Source: Asparagopsis taxiformis (lineage: Eukaryota > Rhodophyta > Florideophyceae > Bonnemaisoniales > Bonnemaisoniaceae). Taken from it: a stretch of DNA of 64,000 nucleotides. The notes beneath the pieces are model-generated. The model was not told where the DNA came from and ran no database searches. It saw nothing but the letters and a program-made list of their open reading frames with translations. Positions 34,038 through 45,560 of the stretch are shown here, in pieces. How positions within the stretch are numbered: position 1 is the first letter of the stretch; every line of letters begins with the position of its first letter. The stretch spans positions 45,460 to 109,459 of the forward strand of contig JALQPE010000413.1 in assembly GCA_030407315.1 (NCBI GenBank), given 5' to 3'. A program made the translations under genes and the position numbers.

Positions 34038-34886
34038 ATGAAATCGCTCTTTGCCTTCGCCTCACTCATCTGTGCTGCAGTACTCCTCCAATCAGGAGCA
34101 CGAGGAGAACAAGAACCGCAGGATGCCTCCACTCTTCAGCTTTCGTCTTCATCCGATCGTCAAGTGTTTGGCTGCACCGGTCGTTGTTTCATTCGACTAG
34201 GCCGAGCTGTTCGACAGTGTGGTCCGCTTCGTCGTGCCGGAGGTTTCTGCAATGTCATTGCATGCACACGTCCCGACGGTGTCAACGGATTCCAGTGTGA
34301 CTTCCTCGCTCCACCTCCCACCATGGTACTGCCCCCCGTAGTGACTCCTCCAGTCATCATCGTCCCGCCAGTAATCCCAGTCACAACTGCACCTGTTACC
34401 GTTCCCGCACCCTCTGCTACCCCTTCTGTGAGCCCCAGTGTGACACCATCTTCTGGTGCGTCGCCGACACCGACGGCCACGACATCCCCCACCCCTTCTA
34501 TCACCATTTCGCCTACTCCGACGCAATCGTGCTCATTTGCCCTGTCTGGTCCTATTGCTCAAACGGCAATTGACGGTGTGTGCACATGTGGAACCACGAC
34601 AGCGACAGTGATCGTATTGGCACCAGTTCGCAATAGTGGTGACCCTTTGCCACCGTTTTTCGGAACCGTACCACAGATGGATGCTCAAATGGAAGCATTG
34701 AATTGTTACAATGGATGTATCACAGATCTTTTCCGTTTGGCCTGTGATCCGGGTAGTGTTGCTACTTTCGCTTCTGATGGTCAGGCCATTGTGGACAGCT
34801 GCTGTACCAACTGCGCGAGCGACTTTGGTGTGGGAGGTCTGGGTATTAACAGAGCCACAAATCAATGTCGCCTAGCCGAGCCGTAG
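34038..34886 (+). CDS. Gene B, copy 4: secreted two-domain Cys-rich protein
   Basis: 282 aa, same as copies 1-3. It is the last B gene of the homogeneous array; the next one downstream (41554) is the diverged paralogue. Promoter and 3' flank are as in copy 2. Confidence 0.85.
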   Translation: MKSLFAFASLICAAVLLQSGARGEQEPQDASTLQLSSSSDRQVFGCTGRCFIRLGRAVRQCGPLRRAGGFCNVIACTRPDGVNGFQCDFLAPPPTMVLPPVVTPPVIIVPPVIPVTTAPVTVPAPSATPSVSPSVTPSSGASPTPTATTSPTPSITISPTPTQSCSFALSGPIAQTAIDGVCTCGTTTATVIVLAPVRNSGDPLPPFFGTVPQMDAQMEALNCYNGCITDLFRLACDPGSVATFASDGQAIVDSCCTNCASDFGVGGLGINRATNQCRLAEP

Positions 34887-37678
34887 AGAGTGAGGGTGAC
34901 ATTGCTGATCCATGATGTCATAATGGCACAACATGACATATATCGGACGTCGACAAGTAGAAGTAGTGAATGAGTCTGTGCTTGATGTGAAGAAGATATT
35001 TTTTTGATAGCCTTTACGACGTCCCTAGCGTATTCCATACATCTCCCGTGATGTCCCTTGTCAGAAGAATGAATCCGTAAACCTGAATGTTTGATGTTAC
35101 TGATGTCGCCAATGGTAGGGAAGACTTTTCACCCCAATGCCCCATTGTTGCAATCCAAGACAGCAAGTACTGTTTGTGTAAAACCAGATACACCACATAG
35201 CCGGTGTGATGTCTGCTGCAGGCATGGTGGCAGTAGATATGCTGTCACAGTTTGGATGGCGGCAATCTCGAACTTGCAGTCTCAACCTACAGAATTTAAG
35301 TGCGAAAATAGATTGATCCCTCTTCTGAATAATCCGAATTCATAGAATATGCCATCGAAAGTTTGAGCAGCTGCAAACTCAATGTCTGTTTGCCCACTTG
35401 GCGTAATGGTGTGGGCTGGCCGAGGGCATGACTGTACACCCAATGGCTGCATCAACACACTACTGTGCACACACTCTCCATGTAACATACACTCTGTCCA
35501 TACTAGAACCATACACTACTAGTGTATCCGGAAGCTGGTACCGCTTCCGTCGTAGCCTTTCTGTATCATACCACCCGACCATTGCCACCAACCGCGGCGA
35601 CGCGCGCAAATTTCTGAAATAAGACGATTGCCAAGTGAGTCGGATGATCATACCAGTTCTTCACAGTACCCACGTGGACACGGCATTTCACACGGCGTCA
35701 ACCGGAAGCACTGCTGCTGATTGGACGACAGCAGATTACGACTCCACCTCAAGGTACGTCATGGCTCAACTCCTCTGCTCTACTGTTGACAACTTTCGGA
35801 ACTAAATCTCTGCCTCCAGTTCAACCGTCCACACTCATTACCGGACGAAATTTGTGTCAAGCCTCCAGATACACCGCCATGCCATCCAAGCCGCGTCCCT
35901 AACGTCCGATGGAATATCCTCAAGCGACGTTGTTCAGTTCGTAGGGCAATGAACTAGTCCTGTGCGCGGTGCTGATCAGAATTGTCGCGATTCGAACCAC
36001 CTTTTCATCGTCAGCGCGGGATTATTCCATGCCCAATGTTCTCCACCACATTATGTAGCCTCACTGCAATTCGCCCTATCCCTGTGTCTTATTTTTTCCG
36101 AACGATTCCCATGGGATATTAGCAAGATCAATTGCTGGTCTGGGTCCACGTCAGCTCCAGCGTTGCAACTGTGGTGATGAGAGACGCCATGTAACACTGT
36201 ATAGCATTGTATGGCCTACACGTCGACTCGAGACTGTGTGGAATGTATACGAATGTTTACAGTTATTTCGAATCGGAGCAGGGTTGTTCACTGGCCAGTG
36301 ACAGGTGCATTGCTTGTCATCATACGCAGTTTTCTTGATCATGTTGAATATTTGGACGCATCCCTTGTAAGCGTTTCGTGTGATCATACTATTTTCCTGC
36401 CCTGTTGTTGCCAAACTCTGCCATAATGTTAGCACCAGCGCGTCACACCGATCTGATGGAGGGGGAGTGGATCAGTCTTGCAGGTCATAACATCACAAAA
36501 GAGGTCCATGACAGACAGCCAAGAGCGTAGACAAAATGGGAGTGGATGTATTTCGGGTTGTTTAGAGCGGAACGACCAAACGGCTGCTCAGCTGTATTCA
36601 AGCATCAGTATGCTGAAATGAGTTGAAATTGAGGGCCCTCCTACGACGCTGTACTACAATAGTAAGGTATTACGTCTCGGGTTGTGTGAGAAATTTGACA
36701 TGTCAGCAAGCTGCATCACAGCAATGAACGAGAGATGTGCAAGTGTACACTTGAGCACTGATTGGACGCGCTGGAAAACGTGTGCAAATCAAATTCAGAG
36801 TAGCGTTATCCGTCTGTTTTTTCAAATTTACCCGAAATTTTGATTCACACCACAATTGGCCTCCTTTTCCGTTCCTGTTTCCCAGTTTCTCCCATGGGCC
36901 ATGCCGAGAGTATACACCCGCCGTCGCCCGTTGGCAGCAGCAGCCCGCACTGGCTGCGCATAACTGTCGACCCTGTTTCTGTGATTGTCTCGGTCTACTG
37001 CCCTCCAACGCTTCCAAACATCAAATCGGTCCCTAGACCATGAAATACGGCTGTTGGTAGCCATTCTTTCCCGATACCATATCCACCTTCGAGACCGTAA
37101 ATCTATGCCCGCGAGTATATCCCACAGAACTGCTGATTACATTGAGCCACTCCGCACCAAATCATTCAGCGCCCAGCTTGGGAACACTGTAAACCTGCTC
37201 ACTTCGCTCGTGTCTAATTCACCAACATCACCCATCCAACCCGTCAATAGCCTGCCTGCTTCCAGGTCGCCTGGTTTACTAACGACATGTCTTCCCCACC
37301 AGGAGGGCTCTTCCTGATACTGTCCAGCAATGAAGCCCATGAATATTTTCCACCACTTTAGAAACTACAATTTGAATCATTTTTTCACACCACCATACCT
37401 CAGCGTCCAATCAGCGCGCCGCGTTCGAGATCAATGACAGACATGCCGCATCTTTATGATTATGACAAACGATCATGGTCCTCGCCCGACCAAGCTATCC
37501 ATCATGACTCAACGCCTCCTCTCCACATCTTCGATTGACAATTTCAATCACATCAGATGCACGGGAAGAACAAAATAAAAGCCCACCAGTCCATGGCACT
37601 TTCATCGATCGGCATCACACCCATCATTCTCAACAACAACATCAACATCAAAAACATTAATCCACTTCATCACCGAAA
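34887..37678. other. B-A spacer, unit 4, with A5 promoter
   Basis: No gene is seen. One extra T near 36818. The A5 TATA-like box is at 37572-37581. Confidence 0.65.
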
Positions 37679-38565
37679 ATGAAAGCAGTTTTCACCCTCA
37701 CCCTCGCCGCCCTTCTGGCTTTTGCCGCCGCACAGAGCAGATGCCCCGTCTATGAGGTGAACACAGTCAGAGCCGTCGGACGCCGTGCTCGTGATCTCAG
37801 GCGTACCGTGAATCGATTCAACAGAATCCTTGGTGACCCCGACAATGGCAGCTTGCCCGGACCACAAGAAATTGGCCGTCGTTCGGTATGTGTTTCAAAC
37901 CTAGATGCGAACTATAATGACCTCTCATCAATCGCATTCTCAATCTAACATTTTTCATTCCCGTTTCATCTCGTCTCGTCATTGTCCAATTCACGCAGAT
38001 CAACTGGGATAACCCCGCCCTCCCCTTTATTCTCCCTGGCGATTTCTTCAACACAGTAGCCCCGCGCGGTCTCGTGATGCGCACAAAGGGTGGCCAATTC
38101 CGTGTATCCAACTCGGAAGATCCGGCCGACGATCGCTTCGACTCCATTCTTCCGCGTAGTGTGTCCACACAGTTCCAGACTTTCTCCTCTCCTCGTCTGT
38201 TCTCCCCGCTTCTCTCCAACGTTTTCACTGGTATCTTCCGCATTCCCGGCCGCAACAAGGCAGGCCCCGTGACTGGCTTTGGTGCAATTTTCGTCGATGT
38301 GGATGCCGAAGACGAGACGTACATTGAATACTTTGATAAGCAAGGATGTTTGATTGACCGTGTTTTCGCGCGACGAGGCAACAGAGGGCTGAGCTTTGTT
38401 GGACTCACTGTTCGTGGACGTGGAGGTCTGGTGCCTGCAATCTACAGAATTCGTGTGAGACTGGGGAATATTTCGATGCAGGACTTTGCTGACCGATACA
38501 CGCCTGGAAACGCGCCTGGAGACGTGGTTGTGATGGATGACTTCTTCTACGGCGAGCCTCAGTAG
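37679..38565 (+). CDS. Gene A, copy 5: secreted protein at the array boundary
   Basis: Exons are 37679-37885 and 37999-38565, intron 113 nt, 257 aa. The first ~770 bases match the recent copies. Near 38447 a Ser-to-Arg change appears (IYRIR, as in the diverged A6), and the last codons and 3' flank differ (TTCTACGGCG). After the stop the sequence becomes that of an old unit. The gene is therefore a junction between a homogenised 5' part and an older 3' end. It is still complete, and its AATAAA is at 38666. Confidence 0.88.
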
Positions 38566-41480
38566 AGGATTTTGTTTTGATGTCGAAACCTTTGGCACTG
38601 TTAGCTACAGTGGCAGGTAGGGAGATGCATTCGAAACCCTGAGTAGAAGAGTAGTATGGTAAAGGAATAAAGGTGTCTGCGTGAAAGAGATCTTTGATCT
38701 CTATGATTCTATCCATTAAATTGAAAGACATATGCTCAAGTAGCACATGATTTTCACAAGCGAGTTTTTTTAAACAGTTGAATCGAAATGCTTGAGTAAC
38801 ATAGGAGACAAAGATGGAGAGGAATGGGAAAATTATTTCTCCTCTGTATGATTCACTGTCAAGTTGACGTTGAGTCAAACTAAAACTGACAGTGTCCACG
38901 CATGAATGACAGTTGTGATATAATTTCATCAGAGCGAGCCACATAGGATATAATCCTTGCTGTTGTTTTCAACTCGCATTCTGGCATGTTGATTAAATGA
39001 CAATAGGCTGCAGTTGTAATCGTTAACATCAGCGACTGAATATTATGGCATCATTTTGCTCATATGTGTGAAGAGGAACCAATCTCTGCTCACCTTTGTG
39101 TAAGCATTTCAAAGAATCAAATGTCACGCTATTCCCGAACTGAAGTTCTTAAGACTGAGGACCGAAAGAATAGCTCAGGCAATAATTGATTTCCAGAATT
39201 AGAATTGACAGCGAGGCAACCCCGTAGGAATCAGATTCACCTACCTCAGAGGATAGCAACACCTGAGTCGAACTCGAATTGACTAACGAGTAAAGAAAAC
39301 AACAAGAGCGTCACAGATGAGGGTGAAATGGTGCACGTAGAATATACTGCTGAAACTGTTGCACTCGGACTACTCCGAACAGCATCAAAATCGTGATTAA
39401 TACATAAATGGTTGGACTAGAAACTGCATTGCGTATGCATAGTCGTTTCTGTGCGTTCTGCATTGGGGGAAGAAGAATAGTCTAGCTGTCGAACATGTTG
39501 CAAATCCAATTTGGAAAAGAAAAGCGATACAGCACTTCCTTGAGAGATAGATCCATATTCTTCTTGTCCATGAAGAAAAGGCTTTTGGCCATATAGCTGA
39601 AGGCGTTAAGGATCGCTTTATTGACTCTGGGTCCTTCGCGGTCTCGAAGACAGGCGGTTGGTCAAGCAGAAGAGAGACGCAACGTATTATGACCACTGGT
39701 GTGTTGCTCGTCTTCTCGACTGCGGAGGTAGGTGGTAATTTCCGCAATTTGTGCAATCAGCCTCGTTGGACACGTGTACCTCATTTGCTCTCTACAGCCC
39801 AGTAATAGACAGCCTGGCCTGGAAGTGAGAAACAATGTGGTCTCCATACAGCAATGCAATAATTACAAATTAGCAACCACAGGAATAAATTGAAAGAGCT
39901 TCCTGTCTCAAGACGGTGGGCCAAATAAGAATTGGCAACGGGCGCGAGAGACCTGGCAATTTCGTCTGCGTCAAGCCGGAGTATCTGAATGCCTCCGCTT
40001 CGCAGACACGTACATATCTAAGAGAGGACTGCGCGTATACCACACGTCGAAATAAGTTGATCCTGACGGAAGCACATATCCAACGGTTGGATTGCAACCC
40101 CACATGGCGACAATGCAGTGTGTCATGAAGGCACGGCAGTGAAAGTCGCTCACGTGATTCAAACGCCTGCAGGCAGCAATGCACCGGTGAACAATCGTCT
40201 TCCACATACTAGCAATCTTCGCGACAAGTTGCGAAAGGTTAAAATTTAGAAAAAAAACAGACGCTAGATCATGTTCTCCTTCGCTCCAAGAATGCCACGT
40301 TGTGTACTCATGTATACAACAATTCGTCGCAGAACGCTGATATTGTTCATTACTGTATCAAATACACGCCGCCTTCAGCACATATGGAGCATAGCGGTTC
40401 GATAATTTCCCGGAACAGATCATTCGTCTGCCAAGTGACAGGGCATATGTCATTTATTTTGCGCTGCAGTCGTCACGATGATCATGATGAGAATCAGTGA
40501 GATTCCGGAATGCCTAAAACAGAGTGAGAACCAATCCGTGCGTGGCACATTTTCCAAGCGTGTGTCTGGGACTTGTGCCACAGGTAGAGATTTCTCGGAG
40601 TGTTTCGGCCACTTCGAATCTCCAAAGACGTTTGTCAGAAAAATATGTCCTACGGAAGTTGCCATACCGTATATTCTGTCATCATCTAGAAAACAAAACT
40701 GACTCGTGACCACAAATTACCGGAGAAGCATGACACGCACTTCTTCGATACGATGCATGTGAAGCATTGCATACAGGAGGCGGTCAGCAAATATTGCAAT
40801 ATAATCTATGGGGATGACGAAACGCTTATATTCTAGGTGTACTGACGCAAGTACTTCAAAGGAAATTTCATTTTTGGTCATGTGACATCATGTCTATGTT
40901 TCAATAGTTTGTTTTGTAGTACTCTATGAAACAGCAGGATTATCCAACAACATGTTCCCTAGAAAGAAAGAAAGATAAACCAAGGTGTCATGAGGGATCT
41001 GCGCACATGACATCCTTCTGCAATTCTATGGTGGGCAAAAATACTTCTGAAACGAGTGCCCGATGCTCCTTTTTACATTGCGCAATGCTTCGATTACAAC
41101 AAGTTGTTCATTGGAGGTACACTCCAAGTGGAACCCTGAGGGGATTCGGGCCGAGACTTCCTGGTTCCTGATTGCCTTCTAGAAATCCTATTTCCCGTGT
41201 CCTCAACCTCTCTCCTGCATTTACAGAGCAAACGCAAGATTCTACGCGATGTCTATGCGTTTAAAAGCCACAATATGAAATAGAACGCGAAACAATATAT
41301 GTAAGCTTTATCATTGCCAAGCATCTATGTTGCGTCCAAACTGTAGATCCTTCACGGTCACATTTGATGCCATGCAGCATTACGATGTAACGCTATTGTA
41401 TCTGCACCACACATACATCGATTCCTACCAAATTACCAGAAACCGACAATACCGTTTATCCCATCCATTTCGAAGAATCC
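38566..41480. other. A-B spacer, diverged unit
   Basis: Collinear with the recent A-B spacers but strongly diverged, about 0.7 kb longer. For example, 39407-39530 aligns to 2010-2140 and 40020-40110 to 2705-2790. The short frames of the recent spacers are broken here. No gene is seen. The B5 TATA box (TATAAAT) is near 41482. Confidence 0.65.
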
Positions 41481-41553
41481 TATAAATGTCCTCGTCCAAT
41501 CCACCACCCTGGCATCTACCCACCTAGTATTCACAACTACGCATCCAACAATC

Positions 41554-42384
41554 ATGAATTCGTTCTTTGCCTTTGCCCTTCTCATCAGTGCAGCTGTAGT
41601 TCTCCCTCCAGGAGCACGAGGAGAACAAGAACTGCAGGGTGCCTCAGCTCTTCAGCTTTCGTCTTCATCTGATCGTCAAGTGTTTGGCTGCACCGGTCGT
41701 TGTTTCATTCGACTAGGCCGAGCTGTTCGGCAGTGTGGTCCGCTTCGTCGTGCTGGAGGTTTCTGCAATGTCATTGCATGCACACGTGCCAACGGTATCA
41801 ACGGATTCCAGTGCGTCTTCCTCGCTCCGCCTCCTACTATGACACCTCCAATTATCATCGCTCCGACATTAATCCCAGTCACAACTGCACCACCTACTGT
41901 TCCTGCACCTTCTGCTACACCGTCTATGAGCCCCACAGTGACACCATCTTCTGGTGCGTCACCGACACCGACCGCAACGCCCTCTCCTACTCCTTCTATC
42001 ACTATTTCGCCTACCCCATCTCAGTCATGTTCATTTGCCTTGTCGGGTCCTATTGGACAAACGGCAATTGATGGCATGTGCACTTGTGGAACGACGACAG
42101 CGACAGTGATCGTATTGGCACCAGTAAGTAATGACGGTGCCTCTTTGCCACCATTTACAGGAGGCCAAAATAGGATGGACGCTCAAATGGAAGCATTGAA
42201 TTGCTACAATGGATGTATCACAGATCTTTTCGATTTGGCCTGTGATCCAGGTAGTGTAGCTACTTTCGCTTCTGATGGTCAGGCCATTGTCGACAGCTGC
42301 TGTACCAATTGCGTGAGCGACTTTGGTACGGATGGTATGGGTATCAATAGAGCTACAAATCAATGTCGTCTTGCTGTACCGTAG
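41554..42384 (+). CDS. Gene B, diverged copy 5: secreted two-domain Cys-rich protein
   Basis: 276 aa with a signal peptide (MNSFFAFALLISAAVVL...). All six N-terminal and ten C-terminal cysteines are at matching places. The six-cysteine domain is almost unchanged from the recent copies. The Pro/Thr/Ser linker is several residues shorter, and the region around residues 195-215 (ASLPPFTGG) has changed most. Conservation of the cysteine domains while linker and spacers drift indicates selection on folded extracellular domains. The ATG is the first after a conserved TATA box and matches the start chosen for the recent B genes. Confidence 0.87.
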   Translation: MNSFFAFALLISAAVVLPPGARGEQELQGASALQLSSSSDRQVFGCTGRCFIRLGRAVRQCGPLRRAGGFCNVIACTRANGINGFQCVFLAPPPTMTPPIIIAPTLIPVTTAPPTVPAPSATPSMSPTVTPSSGASPTPTATPSPTPSITISPTPSQSCSFALSGPIGQTAIDGMCTCGTTTATVIVLAPVSNDGASLPPFTGGQNRMDAQMEALNCYNGCITDLFDLACDPGSVATFASDGQAIVDSCCTNCVSDFGTDGMGINRATNQCRLAVP

Positions 42385-44584
42385 AGAGTGACATTGTTGA
42401 AAAATAATGTCATGATGACACAACATGACTGACGCTGGCTGTCAACAAGTTGGAAAATAAAGCAGTGAATGAGTCTACGCCCGGGGAGAAAACATATGAA
42501 AACATTCTTCGCGACCTCCTTTAGGTGTTTCGCTTATTTCTCATGATATCCCCTGTCAGCGCAATGAAACCTTAAACCTGAAAGTTTGATGTGGCTTTCG
42601 TCGCCAACAGTAGGGAAAAATTCTCTCTACAATGCGACATTGCATATCATGTCAGTAAGTACTCTTGTAATAGCTGCATCTTCAAACTTGGAGAGGCTTG
42701 ACCTTCTACTGTAAATATAACAGTGAAAATATGTTGGTGCACATCCCCTGGTACAGCAGTAACTATTGTAGCCTCATTTGCCATGCGGTGTTGAGGTTTT
42801 GCTACGACAAAAGATCTACCGGTCTTGCGAATAGTCAGTAGCATTGAACAGCAGTACCTGTTAGAAGAATGTGCCTAATACGAACACCTTCAGTTTATCC
42901 AGGTAGTAGAGTTGGTTGAGTACAATCTTCTGCACTGTGACCGGCGGCAGTCTCTATGACAGGCTGTCCCTTATTAGCATTTTGATCTGTGAAATATGAA
43001 AAGGAGATTATTTCAATTCATTTCAACTTTATGGCGACAACAAGTGGCTTATGTGAGGCCACTTGTCCTATGATGCGTCTGGAGGAACTATCAATTTTTT
43101 CATGAGACGTCAAAACCCTCGGTTGTTTCTGCGAAGATAGGTCACGACTCCTACCTGCCATACAGTAACTAATTTAACAACTTCAAATCAGAAGAACTAA
43201 TTGCATAATACCAAAATTACAAGTATCACCGAGTCGGCGAACGTCAGCCGCCACCGACGCTTATCAACTGCATTCACAATCGTACGCGCTTCGTATGCGG
43301 TCGCCATCACAGGAACAGACGCGGAAATCGACGAGTCGAAGAGCAATGTATCCCTCCCAGCGCTTCGTCACACAAGCTGTATTCTGCGTCACGCAAGCCA
43401 GGCCCAACAGCAAGCGACCAAATGTGCCCATTCAATGGCAGTGCAATTTGCTGAGGTGTTGAATTTCACGCAGACACGTTTCACCTCCGCATCGACGCGT
43501 AGCAGCGTCACGAGAAGAAGCGATTGGGTATATCCACCTCGCTTGCTGTTTTGCAGGTAGTGGTAATCCGACATACCTTGCGCTGTGCTGCAGTAGATTC
43601 AGTGTTTTTCCTTAACATTATGTCAAACTCCGTATTGTCGCGATATTCATAGTCTCAGCAACTACCACATAGAAACACCGGAGTCCAATGAATGGAGATG
43701 TAGTCCACTTCGGTGCTGACACCTTGCTGTATATCATATCTGAGCGTATTGGATTCACTTCTTCCCCCCTTCTGTTCAATCTGTCCACCACATGTTCCTC
43801 TTTTCCATTCCTCTCCCGTATCCGCCAGCAAACGCATGTACGTCTGCACGGATTTGTATTTGTGCGTCCACTGTATTCCATGCCCCACGATTTCTTCGCA
43901 TGCGTGTCTTGCATCTCTGCAGACTTTTGTCTCGACTGCGTCGTATATACATTCGCATTATGTAATAATTCCATCAATGGATTTTTTCAGCTATAATCTC
44001 GGACAATGACGCCTATTCATTGTCCACTTGATGTTCATCTCCATGGTCATGCTCTATCTCAATCTCTATTTCCAGAAACCCTGCCTTGAACATTGCACAT
44101 TACTACCTTCATAGCTTGCTGGGTTCAAACATATTGGCCCAATCCCAAAGACATCTAAAGTGACTTCCTTCCTTAGTATATCGCACTGCTTGCTGATGCC
44201 TCACCTCCTTAAAAACAAGGGTTCCCCCCCCCCCCCCATTTCACAGACTTTTCTCAGATCTAATTCCAGCCATCACCATTCCTCACTATGCAGCATAGCG
44301 ATGAATCTCTCGGAAAATCCGTGTATCCTGTGAAACCATGGTGAGCTATTCTCTGAGCGACACACCCCTCGTCCAATCACTGCCGACTGGGTCACGCAAT
44401 ATGTCATTTCCTTTCCCTCACTTTCCAACAAACTTCTGAGGCCCTCCCCCTCTCCCACTCCTCCGTCGCTACCCTTCTCATCTTCTCCTGAAATTCATCA
44501 TTCATTCCATTGCAATCAACCTAACCCACACATTCCATTCGATATCGGCACGATTTCAACCACTGCAAGTACACAGGAAGAAGG
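42385..44584. other. B-A spacer, diverged unit
   Basis: Partly alignable with 21252-24041 at its ends, shorter by about 0.5 kb. A run of 14 C lies at 44224-44237. A GC-richer stretch at 43201-43560 has an open plus frame of 119 codons, but it starts at TTG and has no recognisable content. I do not call it a gene. Confidence 0.6.
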
Positions 44585-44593
44585 ATTTAAAAG
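44585..44593 (+). promoter_or_regulatory. TATA-like box of A6
   Basis: ATTTAAAAG followed by GCCCACCAGT and, about 25 bases on, CTTTCATCGATCG. The block is conserved with the recent A promoters while sequence upstream is not. Confidence 0.6.
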
Positions 44594-44686
44594 CCCACCA
44601 GTCTGTGGTACTTTCATCGATCGACTCCGAAACCATCATCCTCAACAACAACATTCATTGGCTTCTTCACCTACTACAGATCCGAC

Positions 44687-45560
44687 ATGAAAGCAGTTTT
44701 CGCCTTCACCCTTGCCGCCCTTCTGGCTTTTGCTGCCGCTCAGAGCGGATGCCCCGTTTACGAGATTAACACCGTCAGAGCCATTGGAGACCATCCAAAT
44801 GATATTAAACCTTCCGTGGATCGATTCAAAAATAACCTTGGTAATCCTGACAATGGCAATGCGCATGGACCAAAGGAAATTGGCCGTCGTTCGGTACGTG
44901 TTCAAACATGTTTACTATGTAAAAGAATTAATCTCATTCTGAATCTAACATTCTTCATTCCCATTTCATACCGTCATCGTCCAATTCATGCAGATCGACT
45001 GGGATAACCCCAACGTCCCGTTTCATCTCCGAGGAGATTTCTTCAACACAGATGTCACTCGTGGCCTCATCATGTCCACATCGCCTGGCCAGTTCGTTGT
45101 ATCCAACTCGCAACATCCGCGGGATGATCGATTCGACTCCATTCTTCCCCGAAGTGTATCGGAACAGTTCGTGCGTTTCTCTCATCCTCGTCTGTTCTCC
45201 CCGCTTCGTTCCAACGAATTCACCGGTTTATTCCGCATTCCAGGCGCTAAAAAAGAGGCGTCTGTATCTGGCTTTGGAGCAATTTTCGTTGATGTGGATG
45301 CTGTAAATGAGTCGTTCATTGAATACTTCGATAAGCGAGGATGTTTGATTCATCGTGTATACGCCCCACGAAACAACAAAGGATTGAGTTTCGTTGGACT
45401 CACTGTTCTCGGAAATCATGGTCTCAGACCGGTAATCCACAGAATTCATGTGAAGCTAGGCACTATTTCACTACATGACTTCGCTGAACAGTACTCATCC
45501 GGAAAGCGGCCTGGGGATGTGGTGGTAATGGATGACTTCATCTATGGTGAGCCTCAGTAG
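44687..45560 (+). CDS. Gene A, diverged copy 6: secreted protein
   Basis: Exons are 44687-44893 and 44994-45560, intron 100 nt, 257 aa. Exon lengths and splice point are identical to the recent copies, while the intron is 13 nt shorter and diverged. The signal peptide is kept (MKAVFAFTLAALLAFAAAQ). The motifs GRRS/IDWD, FGAIFVDVD, GLSFVGLTV and VVVMDDFIYGEP are kept, with many substitutions elsewhere, mostly on the surface-like charged positions (for example DHPNDIKPS). The form DDFIYGEP is closer than the recent DDFFYGEP to my memory of the bacterial family. Its AATAAA is at 45671. Confidence 0.9.

Larger units (their letters stand above)
550..38600 (+). repeat. Tandem array of ~6.8-kb A-B gene units
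   Basis: The distance between successive A start codons is 6815, 6818 and 6819 bp for units 2 to 4. It is 16172 bp for unit 1, or 6813 bp once E1, E2 and their target duplications are removed. Coding, intron and spacer sequence agree almost base for base; most differences are single bases in homopolymers. The left limit is near 550-590, where unit 1 stops matching the other copies just inside E0. The right limit is inside A5, about 38,400-38,600, where sequence passes into a diverged unit. The homogeneous part therefore has five A genes and four B genes. Confidence 0.95.

Noticed and set aside
550..38600. Whole array as an assembly artefact (one unit repeated in error)
   Set aside because: Unit 1 carries two insertions with exact empty sites elsewhere, leaders differ between units, and A5 passes into a distinct old unit. 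Copy number may still be wrong, but true tandem copies exist.
43201..43560. 119-codon plus frame in the diverged B-A spacer
   Set aside because: It starts at TTG, has no counterpart in the recent units, and has no signal or domain.
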